A stretch of 13,281 bases of DNA from an uncultured Actinomycetes bacterium (GTDB lineage: Bacteria > Actinomycetota > Acidimicrobiia > IMCC26256 > PALSA-555): positions 1 through 13,281 of the forward strand of contig CALEYV010000098.1 of assembly GCA_937927875.1 (NCBI GenBank), given 5' to 3'. Position numbers and translations under genes: made by a program. The notes under the pieces were generated by a model. The model worked only from the letters and a program-made list of their open reading frames with translations, was not told the DNA's origin and did no database searches. Below, piece after piece: positions 1-7,828 of this stretch (its first letter is position 1; every line of letters begins with the position of its first letter).

Positions 1-295
1 CCGGGATCCCGAGCCGCCGCCGCCACCCGCCGAGCCGGCGACGCAGGGCCCGGAGCCCGGTGCGCTACCGTCATTGCCGCCCGCGTCGGGGGTCGCGGCC
101 ACGGGCCCCGACGAGGAGGCTCCTCCCCGCGTCTCTGATGCGCCGGAGCCGGAGCGAGCACCGGGACCCGGGCAGGTCCCCCGATCCCCGTCTCCCGGGG
201 ACGAAGATATGGGGTCGGGCAGGCAGGCCAACCGACCGAAAACCCCAGGGGACCCCCTGCACCTCGCCGGTGGCCCGACGGGAAGGACGACCGAC
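1..295. other. Region upstream of ftsZ, no assignable gene
   Basis: No gene can be assigned here. The ftsZ frame stays open from position 2 to the ftsZ start, giving a Pro/Glu/Ala-rich low-complexity reading. A second frame closes at a TGA at 136-138 but reads as Arg/Gly-rich sequence resembling no family. By my count third-position G+C in the ftsZ frame is about 87% in the first 39 codons and about 73% from there to ftsZ, lower than in the genes downstream, which suggests that at least positions ~120-295 are non-coding leader. In actinobacteria ftsQ commonly precedes ftsZ, so this may be the ftsQ-ftsZ spacer, but no FtsQ sequence is visible. I see no convincing -35/-10 pair. Confidence 0.5.
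281..287 (+). promoter_or_regulatory. Ribosome binding site of ftsZ
   Basis: GGAAGGA lies 8 bases before the ATG at 296. This decides the start against the in-frame ATG at 224 and the open frame further upstream. The protein from 296 begins in the same way as other actinobacterial FtsZ proteins. Confidence 0.8.
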
Positions 296-1384
296 ATGCT
301 GGGCGACCCGCAGAACTACCTGGCGGTCATCAAGGTCGTCGGCGTCGGCGGGGGCGGCGGCAACGCGGTGAACCGCATGATCGACGCCGGACTGAAGGGC
401 GTCGAGTTCATCGCCGTGAACACCGACGCCCAGGCCCTCCTGATCAGCGACGCCGACGTCAAGCTCGACATCGGCCGCCAGCTCACCCGGGGCCTCGGGG
501 CCGGCTCCGACCCCGACGTCGGCCGCCAGGCGGCCGAGGACCACCGCGACGAGATCGAGGAGGTCCTGAAGGGCGCCGACATGGTGTTCGTCACCGCCGG
601 CGAGGGCGGCGGCACCGGCACCGGCGGCGGCCCGATCGTGGCCGAGATCGCCCGCAACCTTGGCGCGCTGACGATCGCCATCGTCACCCGCCCCTTCGGC
701 TTCGAGGGCCGGCGGCGGGCCGTGCAGGCCGAGGCCGGTATCGCCAAGGTGCGCGAGAAGGTGGACACGCTCATCGTGATCCCCAACGACCGTCTCCTCG
801 ACATCGTCGACGAGAAGGCGTCGCTGCTCAGCGCGTTCAAGATGGCCGACGACGTGCTCCTGCAAGGCGTCCAGGGCATCACCGACCTCATCACCACCCC
901 CGGGCTCATCAACACCGACTTCGCCGACGTGCGCGTGATCATGCAGAACGCCGGCACCGCGCTCATGGGCATCGGCGAGTCCTCGGGGGAGGGCCGGGCC
1001 ATCGCCGCCGCCCGGGCCGCCATCTCCAGCTCGCTGCTCGAGGCGAGCATCGAGGGCGCCCGCGGGCTGCTCCTCAACGTCGCCGGGCCGTCGGACCTCG
1101 GGCTGTTCGAGGTCAACGAGGCGGCCGAGATCGTCAAGGAGACCGCGCACCCCGACGCCAACATCATCTTCGGGGCCTCGATCGACGACTCGCTCGGCGA
1201 GACCATCCGCATCACGGTCATCGCGGCCGGCTTCGACCGCTTCGAGGGCGAGCGCCACCCCGAGGTGCGGCGCCGCCCCGAGCCGGTGCTCGGCCTCGAG
1301 ACGCCGGACGAGCCGCGGGAGCAACCGGCGCGCGGCGGCCGCGACGAGGACGACGACTTCGACGTCCCCGAGTTCCTGCGCTGA
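296..1384 (+). CDS. ftsZ: Cell division protein FtsZ
   Basis: This is the tubulin-like GTPase that polymerises into the Z ring at the division site and recruits the rest of the divisome. The 362-residue protein shows the N-terminal nucleotide-binding loop GVGGGGGNAVNR (residues 16-27), the tubulin signature GGGTGTG (104-110), and the catalytic T7 loop NTDFAD (206-211), whose acidic residues complete the GTPase site of the next subunit. A short charged linker (about 316-350) leads to the conserved C-terminal peptide DDDFDVPEFLR, the usual docking site for membrane tethers such as SepF. The length is normal. The ATG is supported by GGAAGGA 8 bases upstream and by family N-termini. It heads a row of six same-strand genes, and its stop overlaps the apparent start of the next gene. 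No key residue is missing. Identification is secure. Confidence 0.98.
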   Translation: MLGDPQNYLAVIKVVGVGGGGGNAVNRMIDAGLKGVEFIAVNTDAQALLISDADVKLDIGRQLTRGLGAGSDPDVGRQAAEDHRDEIEEVLKGADMVFVTAGEGGGTGTGGGPIVAEIARNLGALTIAIVTRPFGFEGRRRAVQAEAGIAKVREKVDTLIVIPNDRLLDIVDEKASLLSAFKMADDVLLQGVQGITDLITTPGLINTDFADVRVIMQNAGTALMGIGESSGEGRAIAAARAAISSSLLEASIEGARGLLLNVAGPSDLGLFEVNEAAEIVKETAHPDANIIFGASIDDSLGETIRITVIAAGFDRFEGERHPEVRRRPEPVLGLETPDEPREQPARGGRDEDDDFDVPEFLR

Positions 1385-2094
1385 TCGAGCTCCGGCTCGG
1401 CCCGGCCCGCATCGCCTGGACCGACCGGCACGGCGGCGTCAGCGAGGGCCCGTACGCCACCGCCAACCTCGGCCACCGCACCGACGACGACCCGGCCGCG
1501 GTGCGCGAGAACCGGGACCGGGCCGCCCGCGCCCTCGGGCTCGACGCCCCGGACCGCTGGTGGTGGCTGCACCAGGTCCACGGCGCGACCGTCCTCGACG
1601 CCGACCGCGAGCCCCCGCCGGTCATGCCGGACGGTGACGCCGCCGTCACGACCACCCCCGGCCGGGCGCTCACCGTGCTCACCGCCGACTGCGCGCCGCT
1701 CGCACTCGTCACCGACGACGCGCTGGCGGTCGTGCACGCGGGCTGGGTCGGGCTGCTGGCCGGGGTGATCGAAGCCGGCGTGGCCCGCGTCCGCGCCGCC
1801 GGCCCCGGGCCGGTGCGCGCCGCGCTCGGCCCCTGCATCCACGCCGGCCACTACGCGTTCGGGGCCGCCGACCTCGCCCGCGTCGTCGCCGCGTACGGGC
1901 CCGCCGTCGAGGGACGCACCGCCGACGGCCAGCCCGCGCTCGACCTCCCGGCCGGCGTGCGGGCGGCCCTCGAGCGGGCCGGCGTGACCGAGCTCCACGA
2001 CGTCGACGTGTGCACCGCCGGGTCGCCCGACCACTTCTCGTACCGGCGGGACGGGGAGACGGGCCGCCAGGCCCTCGTCGCCGTGCTCGGGTGA
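1381..2094 (+). CDS. pgeF: PgeF/YfiH family laccase-domain protein (polyphenol oxidase / purine nucleoside phosphorylase fold)
   Basis: Members of this family (YfiH, YlmD, DUF152) use a His-Cys-His zinc or copper site. They have been shown to act on purine nucleosides, and the E. coli protein has been linked to editing of cell-wall precursors. Visible motifs are WLHQVHG with H67, TADCAPL with C104 and VVHAGW with H119 (numbered from codon 1381), then GPCIHAGHYAFG and the C-terminal FSYRRDGETGRQA. The length of 237 residues is normal. The family N-terminus, including WTDRHGGVSEGPYA, lies upstream of the first GTG at 1501, so the gene must begin earlier. The only candidate is CTG at 1381, overlapping the ftsZ stop as CTGA; no in-frame ATG, GTG or TTG lies close upstream. 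The start is therefore uncertain and probably depends on translational coupling to ftsZ. The family call is secure. Confidence 0.93.
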   Translation: MIELRLGPARIAWTDRHGGVSEGPYATANLGHRTDDDPAAVRENRDRAARALGLDAPDRWWWLHQVHGATVLDADREPPPVMPDGDAAVTTTPGRALTVLTADCAPLALVTDDALAVVHAGWVGLLAGVIEAGVARVRAAGPGPVRAALGPCIHAGHYAFGAADLARVVAAYGPAVEGRTADGQPALDLPAGVRAALERAGVTELHDVDVCTAGSPDHFSYRRDGETGRQALVAVLG

Positions 2095-2756
2095 CCGACG
2101 TCGCCGCCGCCGTCGCCGCGGTGCGGGCCCGCATCGCCGCCGCCGCCGCCCGGGCCGGCCGCGACGCCGCCTCGGTGACGCTGGTGGCGGCCACCAAGAC
2201 CGTGCCCGCCGACCGGATCGCCGCCGCGCTGGCCGCCGGCGTCGCCGACGTGGGTGAGAACCGGGCCCAGGAGCTGCTGGCAAAGGCGCCCGCCCTGGCC
2301 GGCGCCTCGCCCCGCTGGCACTTCCTCGGGCCGCTGCAGCGCAACAAGGTGAAGGCGCTGGCGGCGTGGGTGACCTGCTGGCAGACGATCGACCGGGTCG
2401 CGCTCGGCGCCGCGGTCGTCCGCCACGCGCCCGGCGCGCGCGTGCTCGTGGAGGTCAACCTCGGTCAGGAGCCGCAGAAGGCGGGCTGTCCGCCCGACGC
2501 GACGAGCGCGCTCGTCGACGAGCTCCGCGCCCTCGGCCTCGCGGTCGACGGCCTCATGGCCGTCCCGCCGCTCGGCGCCGACCCCCGGCCGTACTTCGCG
2601 CGGCTGCGGGAGCTGGCCCAGAAGGACGCGCTGCCCGAGCTGTCGATGGGCATGACCGACGACTTCGAGATCGCCGTCGAGGAGGGCGCCACCCTCGTGC
2701 GGGTGGGCCGGGCCCTGTTCGGCCAGCGCCCCCAGTCACAGACGCCACAGCAGTAG
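2091..2756 (+). CDS. yggS: YggS/PROSC family pyridoxal phosphate homeostasis protein
   Basis: This is a single-domain PLP-binding protein with an alanine-racemase-like TIM barrel. The family balances free PLP and affects amino-acid pools, with no firmly known enzymatic reaction. The 221-residue protein shows VAATKTVP with the PLP lysine K36, GENRAQEL, WHFLGPLQRNKVK, VNLGQEPQKAGC, GLMAVPPL, and the phosphate-binding end SMGMTDDFEIAVEEGATLVRVG. Many relatives have His where this protein has Pro in the LGPLQ motif. The GTG start overlaps the pgeF stop by four bases (GTGA), typical of coupled translation. It lies between pgeF and sepF, its usual position beside ftsZ in actinobacteria and Firmicutes (YlmE). 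Confidence 0.95.
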   Translation: MTDVAAAVAAVRARIAAAAARAGRDAASVTLVAATKTVPADRIAAALAAGVADVGENRAQELLAKAPALAGASPRWHFLGPLQRNKVKALAAWVTCWQTIDRVALGAAVVRHAPGARVLVEVNLGQEPQKAGCPPDATSALVDELRALGLAVDGLMAVPPLGADPRPYFARLRELAQKDALPELSMGMTDDFEIAVEEGATLVRVGRALFGQRPQSQTPQQ

Positions 2757-2775
2757 CCTTGGGTACCGGGAGGGC

Positions 2776-3429
2776 GTGCCATCGGCCGGCACGCGACGAG
2801 CATTGGCCTCGCTCTGGCACCGAGCCATGGTCTACCTGGGACTCCAGGACGACGAGGACGAGTACGGCTACGACGCGTACGGCTACGACGACTACGGCGA
2901 GTACGAGGACGACGGCGGCCGCTACGGGCCGGGCGAGGGGGGAGCCCACGACCAGGACCCCCGCCGGGTGCCCGAGTACGCGGGGGGCGGCGGCTACCCC
3001 GAGTCCCGCGACGTGCGCCCGGTGCGGGAGCCGCCGGCCCCGGCCGGCCGCTCGGAGTACGGGGAGGCCACGGTGCGGGCGGTGCCCCGCGACGAGCCGC
3101 CCTCGGGCGTCTCGGTGCCCCGCCCGCCGGTCGTGCGCAGCGTCCCCACCTCGGCGGCCAAGGTCCACGTCGTCGAGCCGCTGAACTTCAACGACGCCCA
3201 GGAGATCGGCGACCGGGTGAAGGGCAACCAGGCCGTGATCCTCAACCTGCAGGGCAGCTCCCGAGAGCTGCAGCGGCGGCTCATCGACTTCTCGAGTGGC
3301 CTCGCGTACGCGGTCGGCGGTTCGATGTCGCGCGTCGCCGACTCGGTCTTCCTGCTGACGCCGATGAACGTGCAGCTCTCCGAAGAGGAGAAGGAGCGAC
3401 TGGAGGCCCGCGGCCTCTACCGGCGCTGA
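2776..3429 (+). CDS. sepF: Cell division protein SepF
   Basis: SepF binds the FtsZ C-terminal peptide and tethers FtsZ filaments to the membrane; in actinobacteria it is the main anchor where FtsA is absent. The N-terminus contains LWHRAMVYLGL (residues 13-23), the likely membrane-binding helix. It is followed by an acidic, tyrosine-rich linker (about 24-50, with repeated YGYD units) and a Pro/Gly/Arg-rich stretch. The SepF core at about 128-217 includes NFNDAQEIGDR, a long beta-strand/helix unit and VADSVFLLTP. GTG at 2776 has GGAGG only 2 bases before it. TTG at 2803 would give a protein starting at the membrane helix, as many relatives do, so the true start may be 27 bases later. A 19-base gap separates it from yggS, and yggT follows three bases after its stop. 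Confidence 0.94.
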   Translation: MPSAGTRRALASLWHRAMVYLGLQDDEDEYGYDAYGYDDYGEYEDDGGRYGPGEGGAHDQDPRRVPEYAGGGGYPESRDVRPVREPPAPAGRSEYGEATVRAVPRDEPPSGVSVPRPPVVRSVPTSAAKVHVVEPLNFNDAQEIGDRVKGNQAVILNLQGSSRELQRRLIDFSSGLAYAVGGSMSRVADSVFLLTPMNVQLSEEEKERLEARGLYRR

Positions 3430-3432
3430 CAC

Positions 3433-3675
3433 GTGGGCATCGTCTGCGCCATCATCACGATCTTCATCGTCGTGCTGTTCGTGCGTGCGGTGATGTCGTG
3501 GTTCCCGCACGAGCCCGGCTCGTTCTCGTCGCAGCTCTACCGGCTGCTCATCGACCTCACCGACTGGGCGCTGCGGCCGCTGCGGGCGATCATCCCGCCC
3601 GCCGGCATGTTCGACCTGTCGTTCCTCGTCACCGTCCTCATCCTCTTCTTCCTCCGCACTGCGCTCTGCGGCTAG
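3433..3675 (+). CDS. yggT: YggT family small membrane protein
   Basis: This is an 80-residue membrane protein with two hydrophobic segments (about 2-22 and 61-77) joined by a loop holding the family motif WALRPLRAIIPP (residues 48-59), followed by FDLS. It has a single YggT repeat, as in Gram-positive members (YlmG); the E. coli protein has two. Its role is not firmly known. Relatives are linked to osmotic tolerance and, in plastids and some bacteria, to nucleoid or division-ring organisation. The GTG start lies three bases after the sepF stop, so the two are very probably co-translated. No clear Shine-Dalgarno sequence is visible. Confidence 0.9.
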   Translation: MGIVCAIITIFIVVLFVRAVMSWFPHEPGSFSSQLYRLLIDLTDWALRPLRAIIPPAGMFDLSFLVTVLILFFLRTALCG

Positions 3676-3704
3676 CCGCATCGCCCGGCCGCCGGGCCGA
3701 TCAC

Positions 3705-3710
3705 TAACAT
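3705..3710 (+). promoter_or_regulatory. Candidate -10 element of divIVA
   Basis: TAACAT matches the TAnnnT pattern of actinobacterial housekeeping promoters and stops 9 bases before the divIVA ATG at 3720. The divIVA start has no recognisable Shine-Dalgarno sequence (gggtgttct precedes it). A leaderless or very short-leader transcript is therefore plausible, letting divIVA be expressed separately from the upstream genes. No good -35 box is seen. Confidence 0.4.
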
Positions 3711-3719
3711 GGGTGTTCT

Positions 3720-4715
3720 ATGGCCTCTATGGACGTGACCCCCCAGGAGTTGCGCGACGTCGAGATCCGCGAGGCGTGGCGCGGCTACCACCGCGACGAC
3801 GTCGACGAGCTCCTCGAGCGGGCCGCGGCGACGATCGAGCATCTCCAGGACGAGGTCCGGCAGGCGCAGCTGCGCGCCGCGCAGGCACCGCCGCCCCCGG
3901 CCGCGCGCACCCCCGCCGCAACGCCCGCGCCGACGCCGCCGCCACAGGTCCCCGAGCGCGAGCGGCGCCCACCCGGCGTGGACACCGACGTCATCCAGCG
4001 CACCCTCGTGCTCGCCCAGAAGGCGGCCGACGACGCGGTCGCCGAGGCGCGCCACCGGGCCCAGCAGATGCTCGCCGAATCGGAGTCGAAGGCGCAGTCG
4101 GTCGTCAGCGAGGCGGAGGCGAACGCCCGTCGCATCGCCGACACCGAGCGTCGCCGGCTCGAGGAGGAGATCGGGCAGCTCACGGCGGCGCGCGACACCC
4201 TGAACGCCGACGTCGACGCCCTCGAGCGCTTCGAGCAGGAGTACAAGGAGCGGCTGCGCCAGGCGATCAACGCCGAGCTCGACGCCCTCGAGACATCGGG
4301 GCACGGCGCCGGGGAGCGGCCGTCGCTGCACGCCGTGCACGTGCCGGCGCCGCGCGCCTGGTCGGCGTCGGACAGCTGGTCGGGCTCCGCCGACGCCGGC
4401 GCGACGCCGCCGGCCGCGCTGCCGTCGGCCGGCAGCCCGACGGTCAGCATCTCGGCCGTGCCCGCCCACGAGCAGTGGGACGAGCCGGGCGGCGAGTGGG
4501 GCGAGACGCCCACCGCGGCGGTGGTCGACGACTCGGCCGAGCACGGGATCGGCGCCGAGCACAGCGACAGCCTCGACGACGACGCGTTCTTCGCGTCGCT
4601 GCGGGAGGCCGTCCGCGACGACACGCCGCTCGGGTCGCGCGAGTCGACGTCGGAGCACTTCTTCGACGCCGAGGAGCCCGACGACCAGAAGAAGCTGTTC
4701 CGCCGGAAGCGCTGA
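3720..4715 (+). CDS. divIVA: DivIVA/Wag31 polar growth and septum-site protein
   Basis: DivIVA proteins self-assemble at negatively curved membrane, at cell poles and septa, and in actinobacteria direct polar wall growth. The 331-residue protein starts with the DivIVA lipid-binding domain: VTPQELRDVEIREAW, then RGYHRDDVDELLERA (residues 21-35). W20 aligns with the membrane-inserting Phe17 of B. subtilis DivIVA. A Pro/Ala spacer (about 56-85) leads to a long coiled coil (about 90-195) rich in Ala, Glu and Arg. The rest is an acidic, Ser/Ala-rich, probably disordered tail ending in the strongly basic KKLFRRKR. ATG at 3720 is chosen; ATG at 3729, three codons later, is also possible. It ends the ftsZ-side operon and abuts the convergent ileS gene. 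Confidence 0.93.
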   Translation: MASMDVTPQELRDVEIREAWRGYHRDDVDELLERAAATIEHLQDEVRQAQLRAAQAPPPPAARTPAATPAPTPPPQVPERERRPPGVDTDVIQRTLVLAQKAADDAVAEARHRAQQMLAESESKAQSVVSEAEANARRIADTERRRLEEEIGQLTAARDTLNADVDALERFEQEYKERLRQAINAELDALETSGHGAGERPSLHAVHVPAPRAWSASDSWSGSADAGATPPAALPSAGSPTVSISAVPAHEQWDEPGGEWGETPTAAVVDDSAEHGIGAEHSDSLDDDAFFASLREAVRDDTPLGSRESTSEHFFDAEEPDDQKKLFRRKR

Positions 4716-4718
4716 TCA
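4713..4718. other. Abutting convergent stop codons (TGATCA) of divIVA and ileS
   Basis: The divIVA stop TGA (4713-4715) is followed directly by the reverse complement of the ileS stop (TCA, 4716-4718), making the palindrome TGATCA with no intergenic base. Any transcription terminator for either gene must lie inside the other gene's coding sequence. The same arrangement recurs at 12927-12932. Confidence 0.95.
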
Positions 4719-7700
4719 GCTCCGCTCGACGCGCACCTGCACCGGGGTGCCGTCGACGTCGAGCACCGCGAAGCCGTCCCCGCCCTCCGCGGCCGGCTCG
4801 GTGACCTCGAAGCTGGTGGCCAGCACCTCGGCCGCGATCCACTCGGCGTGGCGCCGGGCCGCCGCCGCGACCGGGCCGGTCGTGCGCAGCTCGACCCGCA
4901 CCCGGTCGGCGAGGTCGAGCCCGAGCGCCTTGCGGTGCTCGTTCAGGGCCCGGGCGAGCTCCCGGGCCAGGCCCTCGGCGCGCAGCTCGTCGTCAAGCGC
5001 GGTGTCGAGCGCCACTGCCAGCCCGCCGTCCTCGGCCAGGGTCAGCTCGGCGTGGGTGCGGGCCCGGACCTCCACGTCGTCGGGGCCGAGCTCCACCTCC
5101 TCGCCGTCGACCGGCACCACCACCCGGCCGTCGCGCAGCAGCGCCTCCCGCAGCGCGCTCCCGTCGGCGGCCGCGAGCGCGTCCTTGAGCGCCGGCAGCC
5201 GGGCGCCGAGGCGAGGCCCGAGCCGCCGGAAGTTCGGCGCCACCCCGTAGTCGAGCAGGCCCTCGAGGTCGGCGACCGGCTCGAGCGTCTTCACGTTCAG
5301 CTCCGACGCCACCTCGTCGGCCAGCTCGTCGCGCAGCGTCTCGCCGGCCGGCAGGAGCACGAGCGCCCGCCGGAGCGGCTGGCGGACCTTGACGCCGGCC
5401 TCGTTGCGGGCCGCCAGCCCGAGCGTGACGAGCCGCCGCGTGAACGCCATGTCGGCCTCGAGCGCCGCGTCGACCGCGTCGACGTCGGCGGCCGGCCAGT
5501 CGGCGAGATGCACCGACCGCGCGCTCGGCGCGACGACCCGGTGGAGCTCGTCGGCCACGAAGGGGCAGAAGGGGGCGAGCAGCAGGCTGATGGTCACCAG
5601 GCACTCGTGCAGGGTCGCCGGCGCGCGCTCGTCGGCCGACCGCCAGAAGCGGGGCCGGGACCGCCGCACGTACCAGTTCGACAGGTCGTCCACGAGCCGC
5701 TCGAGGGCCTGCGCGGCGCGCAGGGCGTCGAAGCCCTCCAGGGCGTCGGTCACCTCGCCGACGGTGGCGTGGAGCCGGGAGCGGATCCAGCGGTCGAGCA
5801 CGTGCGACGGGCGCTCCGGTGGGCCCGGCACCCAGCCGTCGAGGTTGGCGTAGGTGACGAAGAACGACGCCGTGTTCCACAGCGTGAGGAGGAACCGGCG
5901 GGTCGACTCGTCGATCATCTGGGTGTCGACCCGGCGGCTCGTCCACGGCGAGCCGGCCGCGAAGAAGTACCAGCGGAGCGCGTCGGCGCCCTGGCGGCGC
6001 AGGATCGTCCACGGGTCGACCACGTTCCCGCGGGACTTCGACATCTTCTGGCCGTCCCTGTCGACGATGTGGCCGAGACAGACGACGTGGCGGTACGGGG
6101 TGTGGCCGAACACGAGCGTGTTCACGGCCAGCAGCGAGTAGAACCAGCCCCGGGTCTGGTCGATCGCCTCGCAAATGAAGTCGGCGGGGAAGCGGCGCTC
6201 GAACACGTCGGTGTGCTCGAACGGGTAGTGCCACTGCGACGCCGGCATAGCGCCGGAGTCGAACCAGGCGTCGAGCACCGCCTCGACCCGGCGGGCCCGC
6301 CCACCGCAGGTCGGACACGCGATCGTCACCTCGTCGAGGTCGGGTCGGTGCAGGTCGAGCCCGGCGAGGTCGCGGCCGGCCCGCTCGGCGAGCTCGGCGA
6401 CCGACCCGACGCAGGTGTCGTGGCTGTTGGCGCAGCGCCAGAACGGCAGCGGCGTGCCCCAGAACCGGTCCCGGGAGAGCGCCCAGTCCACGTTGTTCTC
6501 GAGCCAGTCGCCGAAGCGGCCGTGCTTGATGTGCCCGGGATGCCAGTCGACGGTCTCGTTCTCGCGCAGCAGGTCGGCCCGCCGCTCCGACGTGCGCGCG
6601 AACCAGGTCGGCTTCGCCCAGTAGATGAGGGGCGTCGAGCAGCGCCAGCAGTGCGGGTACGAGTGCTCGTAGTCGACGACCCGCTCCAGGCGGCCGCGCC
6701 GGGCCAGGTCGTCGATGAGGTCGGGGTCGGCGTCCTTCACGAACCGCCCCGCGTACGGCGGGACCGACGCGTCGAAGCGGGCGGTAGCGTCGACCGGGTT
6801 CAGCACGGGCAGCCCCTCGGCCTCGCCGACCTGGCGGTCGACCTCGCCGAACGCGGGCGCCAGGTGGACGATGCCGGACCCGTCCTCGAGAGTCACGAAG
6901 TCGGCCGCCACCACACGGGACGCGTCGGGGGCGAGGGGCAGGAGGTCGAACGGCCGCTCGTAGTGCCGGCCGACGAGCGCGCCGACCGGCACGTCGCCGA
7001 CCACGGTCGCGTCCTCGCCGAGGACGTCCGCCACCCGGTCGGCGGCGAGGATGACGTCCCGCCGCCCGTCGTCGCCGCGGACGCGCACGTACCGGATCTG
7101 CTCGCCCACCGCGGCGGCGACGTTGGAGATCAGCGTCCACGGCGTGGTCGTCCACACCAGCAGGTCGGCGTCGTCGTCGACGAGCGGGAAGCGCACGTAG
7201 ACCGACGGCTCGGTGATGTCCTCGTAGCCGAGCGCGACCTCGTGGCTCGACAGCGCGGTGCCGCACCGGCCGCAGTAGGGGACGACCTTGAACCCCTCGT
7301 AGATGAGGCCGGCCTCCCACAGCTGCTGGAGCTGCCACCAGACGCTCTCGATGTACTCGTTGGTCAGGGTCCAGTACGCGTTGGCGGTGTCGAGCCACAT
7401 GCCGATGCGGGTCGTGAGCGCCGACCAGTCCTCGACGTAGCGGTGCACCGACTCGCGGCAGCGCTGGTTGAACGCCGCCACGCCGTACTCCTCGATCTCG
7501 GGCTTGCCGGAGAAGCCGAGCTCCTTCTCGACCTCGAGCTCCACCGGCAGCCCGTGGCAGTCCCACCCGCCCTTCCGCTCCACGTACCGGCCCCGCATGG
7601 TGTGGAAGCGCGGGTAGAGGTCCTTGAAGACCCGCGCCCAGACGCTGTGCAGGCCTGGCTTGCCGTTGGCGGTCGGCGGGCCCTCGTAGAACACCCACTC

Positions 7701-7820
7701 CGGCGCGCCGTCGCGGCGGCGCAGGCTCTCGCCGAACACGTCGTCCTCGGCCCAGCGCCGCAGCACCGCGTCCTCGAGCGCGACGAGGTCGACGTCGTGG
7801 GGGAGCGCTTCGAACGCCAT
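4716..7820 (-). CDS. ileS: Isoleucyl-tRNA synthetase (Thermus/Streptomyces-type)
   Basis: This enzyme charges tRNA-Ile with isoleucine using ATP in the cytoplasm. The 1034-residue length fits the family (Thermus about 1040). The Rossmann fold begins with GPPTANGKPG and the HIGH position reads GLHS (residues 56-59). WDCHGLPVE follows at about 86-94. CxxC pairs occur at PYCGRCG (183/186) and CWRC (391/394). The editing domain (about 190-390) has WTTTPWTL (223-230) and GSGIVHLAPAFGEVD with editing Asp328. KMSKS is intact at 592-596. An anticodon-binding domain and a C-terminal tail follow. The ATG at 7820 matches family N-termini (FEALPHDVDLVALE); the open frame continues upstream as Arg-rich sequence and is rejected. 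It runs opposite to all neighbours and converges on divIVA with no gap. Confidence 0.97.
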   Translation of the reverse strand: MAFEALPHDVDLVALEDAVLRRWAEDDVFGESLRRRDGAPEWVFYEGPPTANGKPGLHSVWARVFKDLYPRFHTMRGRYVERKGGWDCHGLPVELEVEKELGFSGKPEIEEYGVAAFNQRCRESVHRYVEDWSALTTRIGMWLDTANAYWTLTNEYIESVWWQLQQLWEAGLIYEGFKVVPYCGRCGTALSSHEVALGYEDITEPSVYVRFPLVDDDADLLVWTTTPWTLISNVAAAVGEQIRYVRVRGDDGRRDVILAADRVADVLGEDATVVGDVPVGALVGRHYERPFDLLPLAPDASRVVAADFVTLEDGSGIVHLAPAFGEVDRQVGEAEGLPVLNPVDATARFDASVPPYAGRFVKDADPDLIDDLARRGRLERVVDYEHSYPHCWRCSTPLIYWAKPTWFARTSERRADLLRENETVDWHPGHIKHGRFGDWLENNVDWALSRDRFWGTPLPFWRCANSHDTCVGSVAELAERAGRDLAGLDLHRPDLDEVTIACPTCGGRARRVEAVLDAWFDSGAMPASQWHYPFEHTDVFERRFPADFICEAIDQTRGWFYSLLAVNTLVFGHTPYRHVVCLGHIVDRDGQKMSKSRGNVVDPWTILRRQGADALRWYFFAAGSPWTSRRVDTQMIDESTRRFLLTLWNTASFFVTYANLDGWVPGPPERPSHVLDRWIRSRLHATVGEVTDALEGFDALRAAQALERLVDDLSNWYVRRSRPRFWRSADERAPATLHECLVTISLLLAPFCPFVADELHRVVAPSARSVHLADWPAADVDAVDAALEADMAFTRRLVTLGLAARNEAGVKVRQPLRRALVLLPAGETLRDELADEVASELNVKTLEPVADLEGLLDYGVAPNFRRLGPRLGARLPALKDALAAADGSALREALLRDGRVVVPVDGEEVELGPDDVEVRARTHAELTLAEDGGLAVALDTALDDELRAEGLARELARALNEHRKALGLDLADRVRVELRTTGPVAAAARRHAEWIAAEVLATSFEVTEPAAEGGDGFAVLDVDGTPVQVRVERS

Positions 7821-7828
7821 CGTCGGCG

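Noticed and set aside
224..295. Earlier in-frame ATG starts for FtsZ (74, 224)
   Set aside because: The added residues match no FtsZ N-terminus, and the clear ribosome binding site serves the ATG at 296.
71..1324. Long minus-strand open frame opposite ftsZ
   Set aside because: It is a shadow: the high third-position GC of ftsZ keeps the opposite frame open, and the product is low-complexity with no family motif. The same applies to the long opposite-strand frames over pgeF/yggS (316-2283), sepF/yggT (2554-3681), ileS (4848-7877), rluD/response regulator (9507-11442) and the kinase gene (11505-12902).
2754..2759. TAGCCT as a -10 element for sepF
   Set aside because: It includes the yggS stop codon, has no -35 partner, and TAnnnT is expected by chance; the 19-base gap fits operon read-through.
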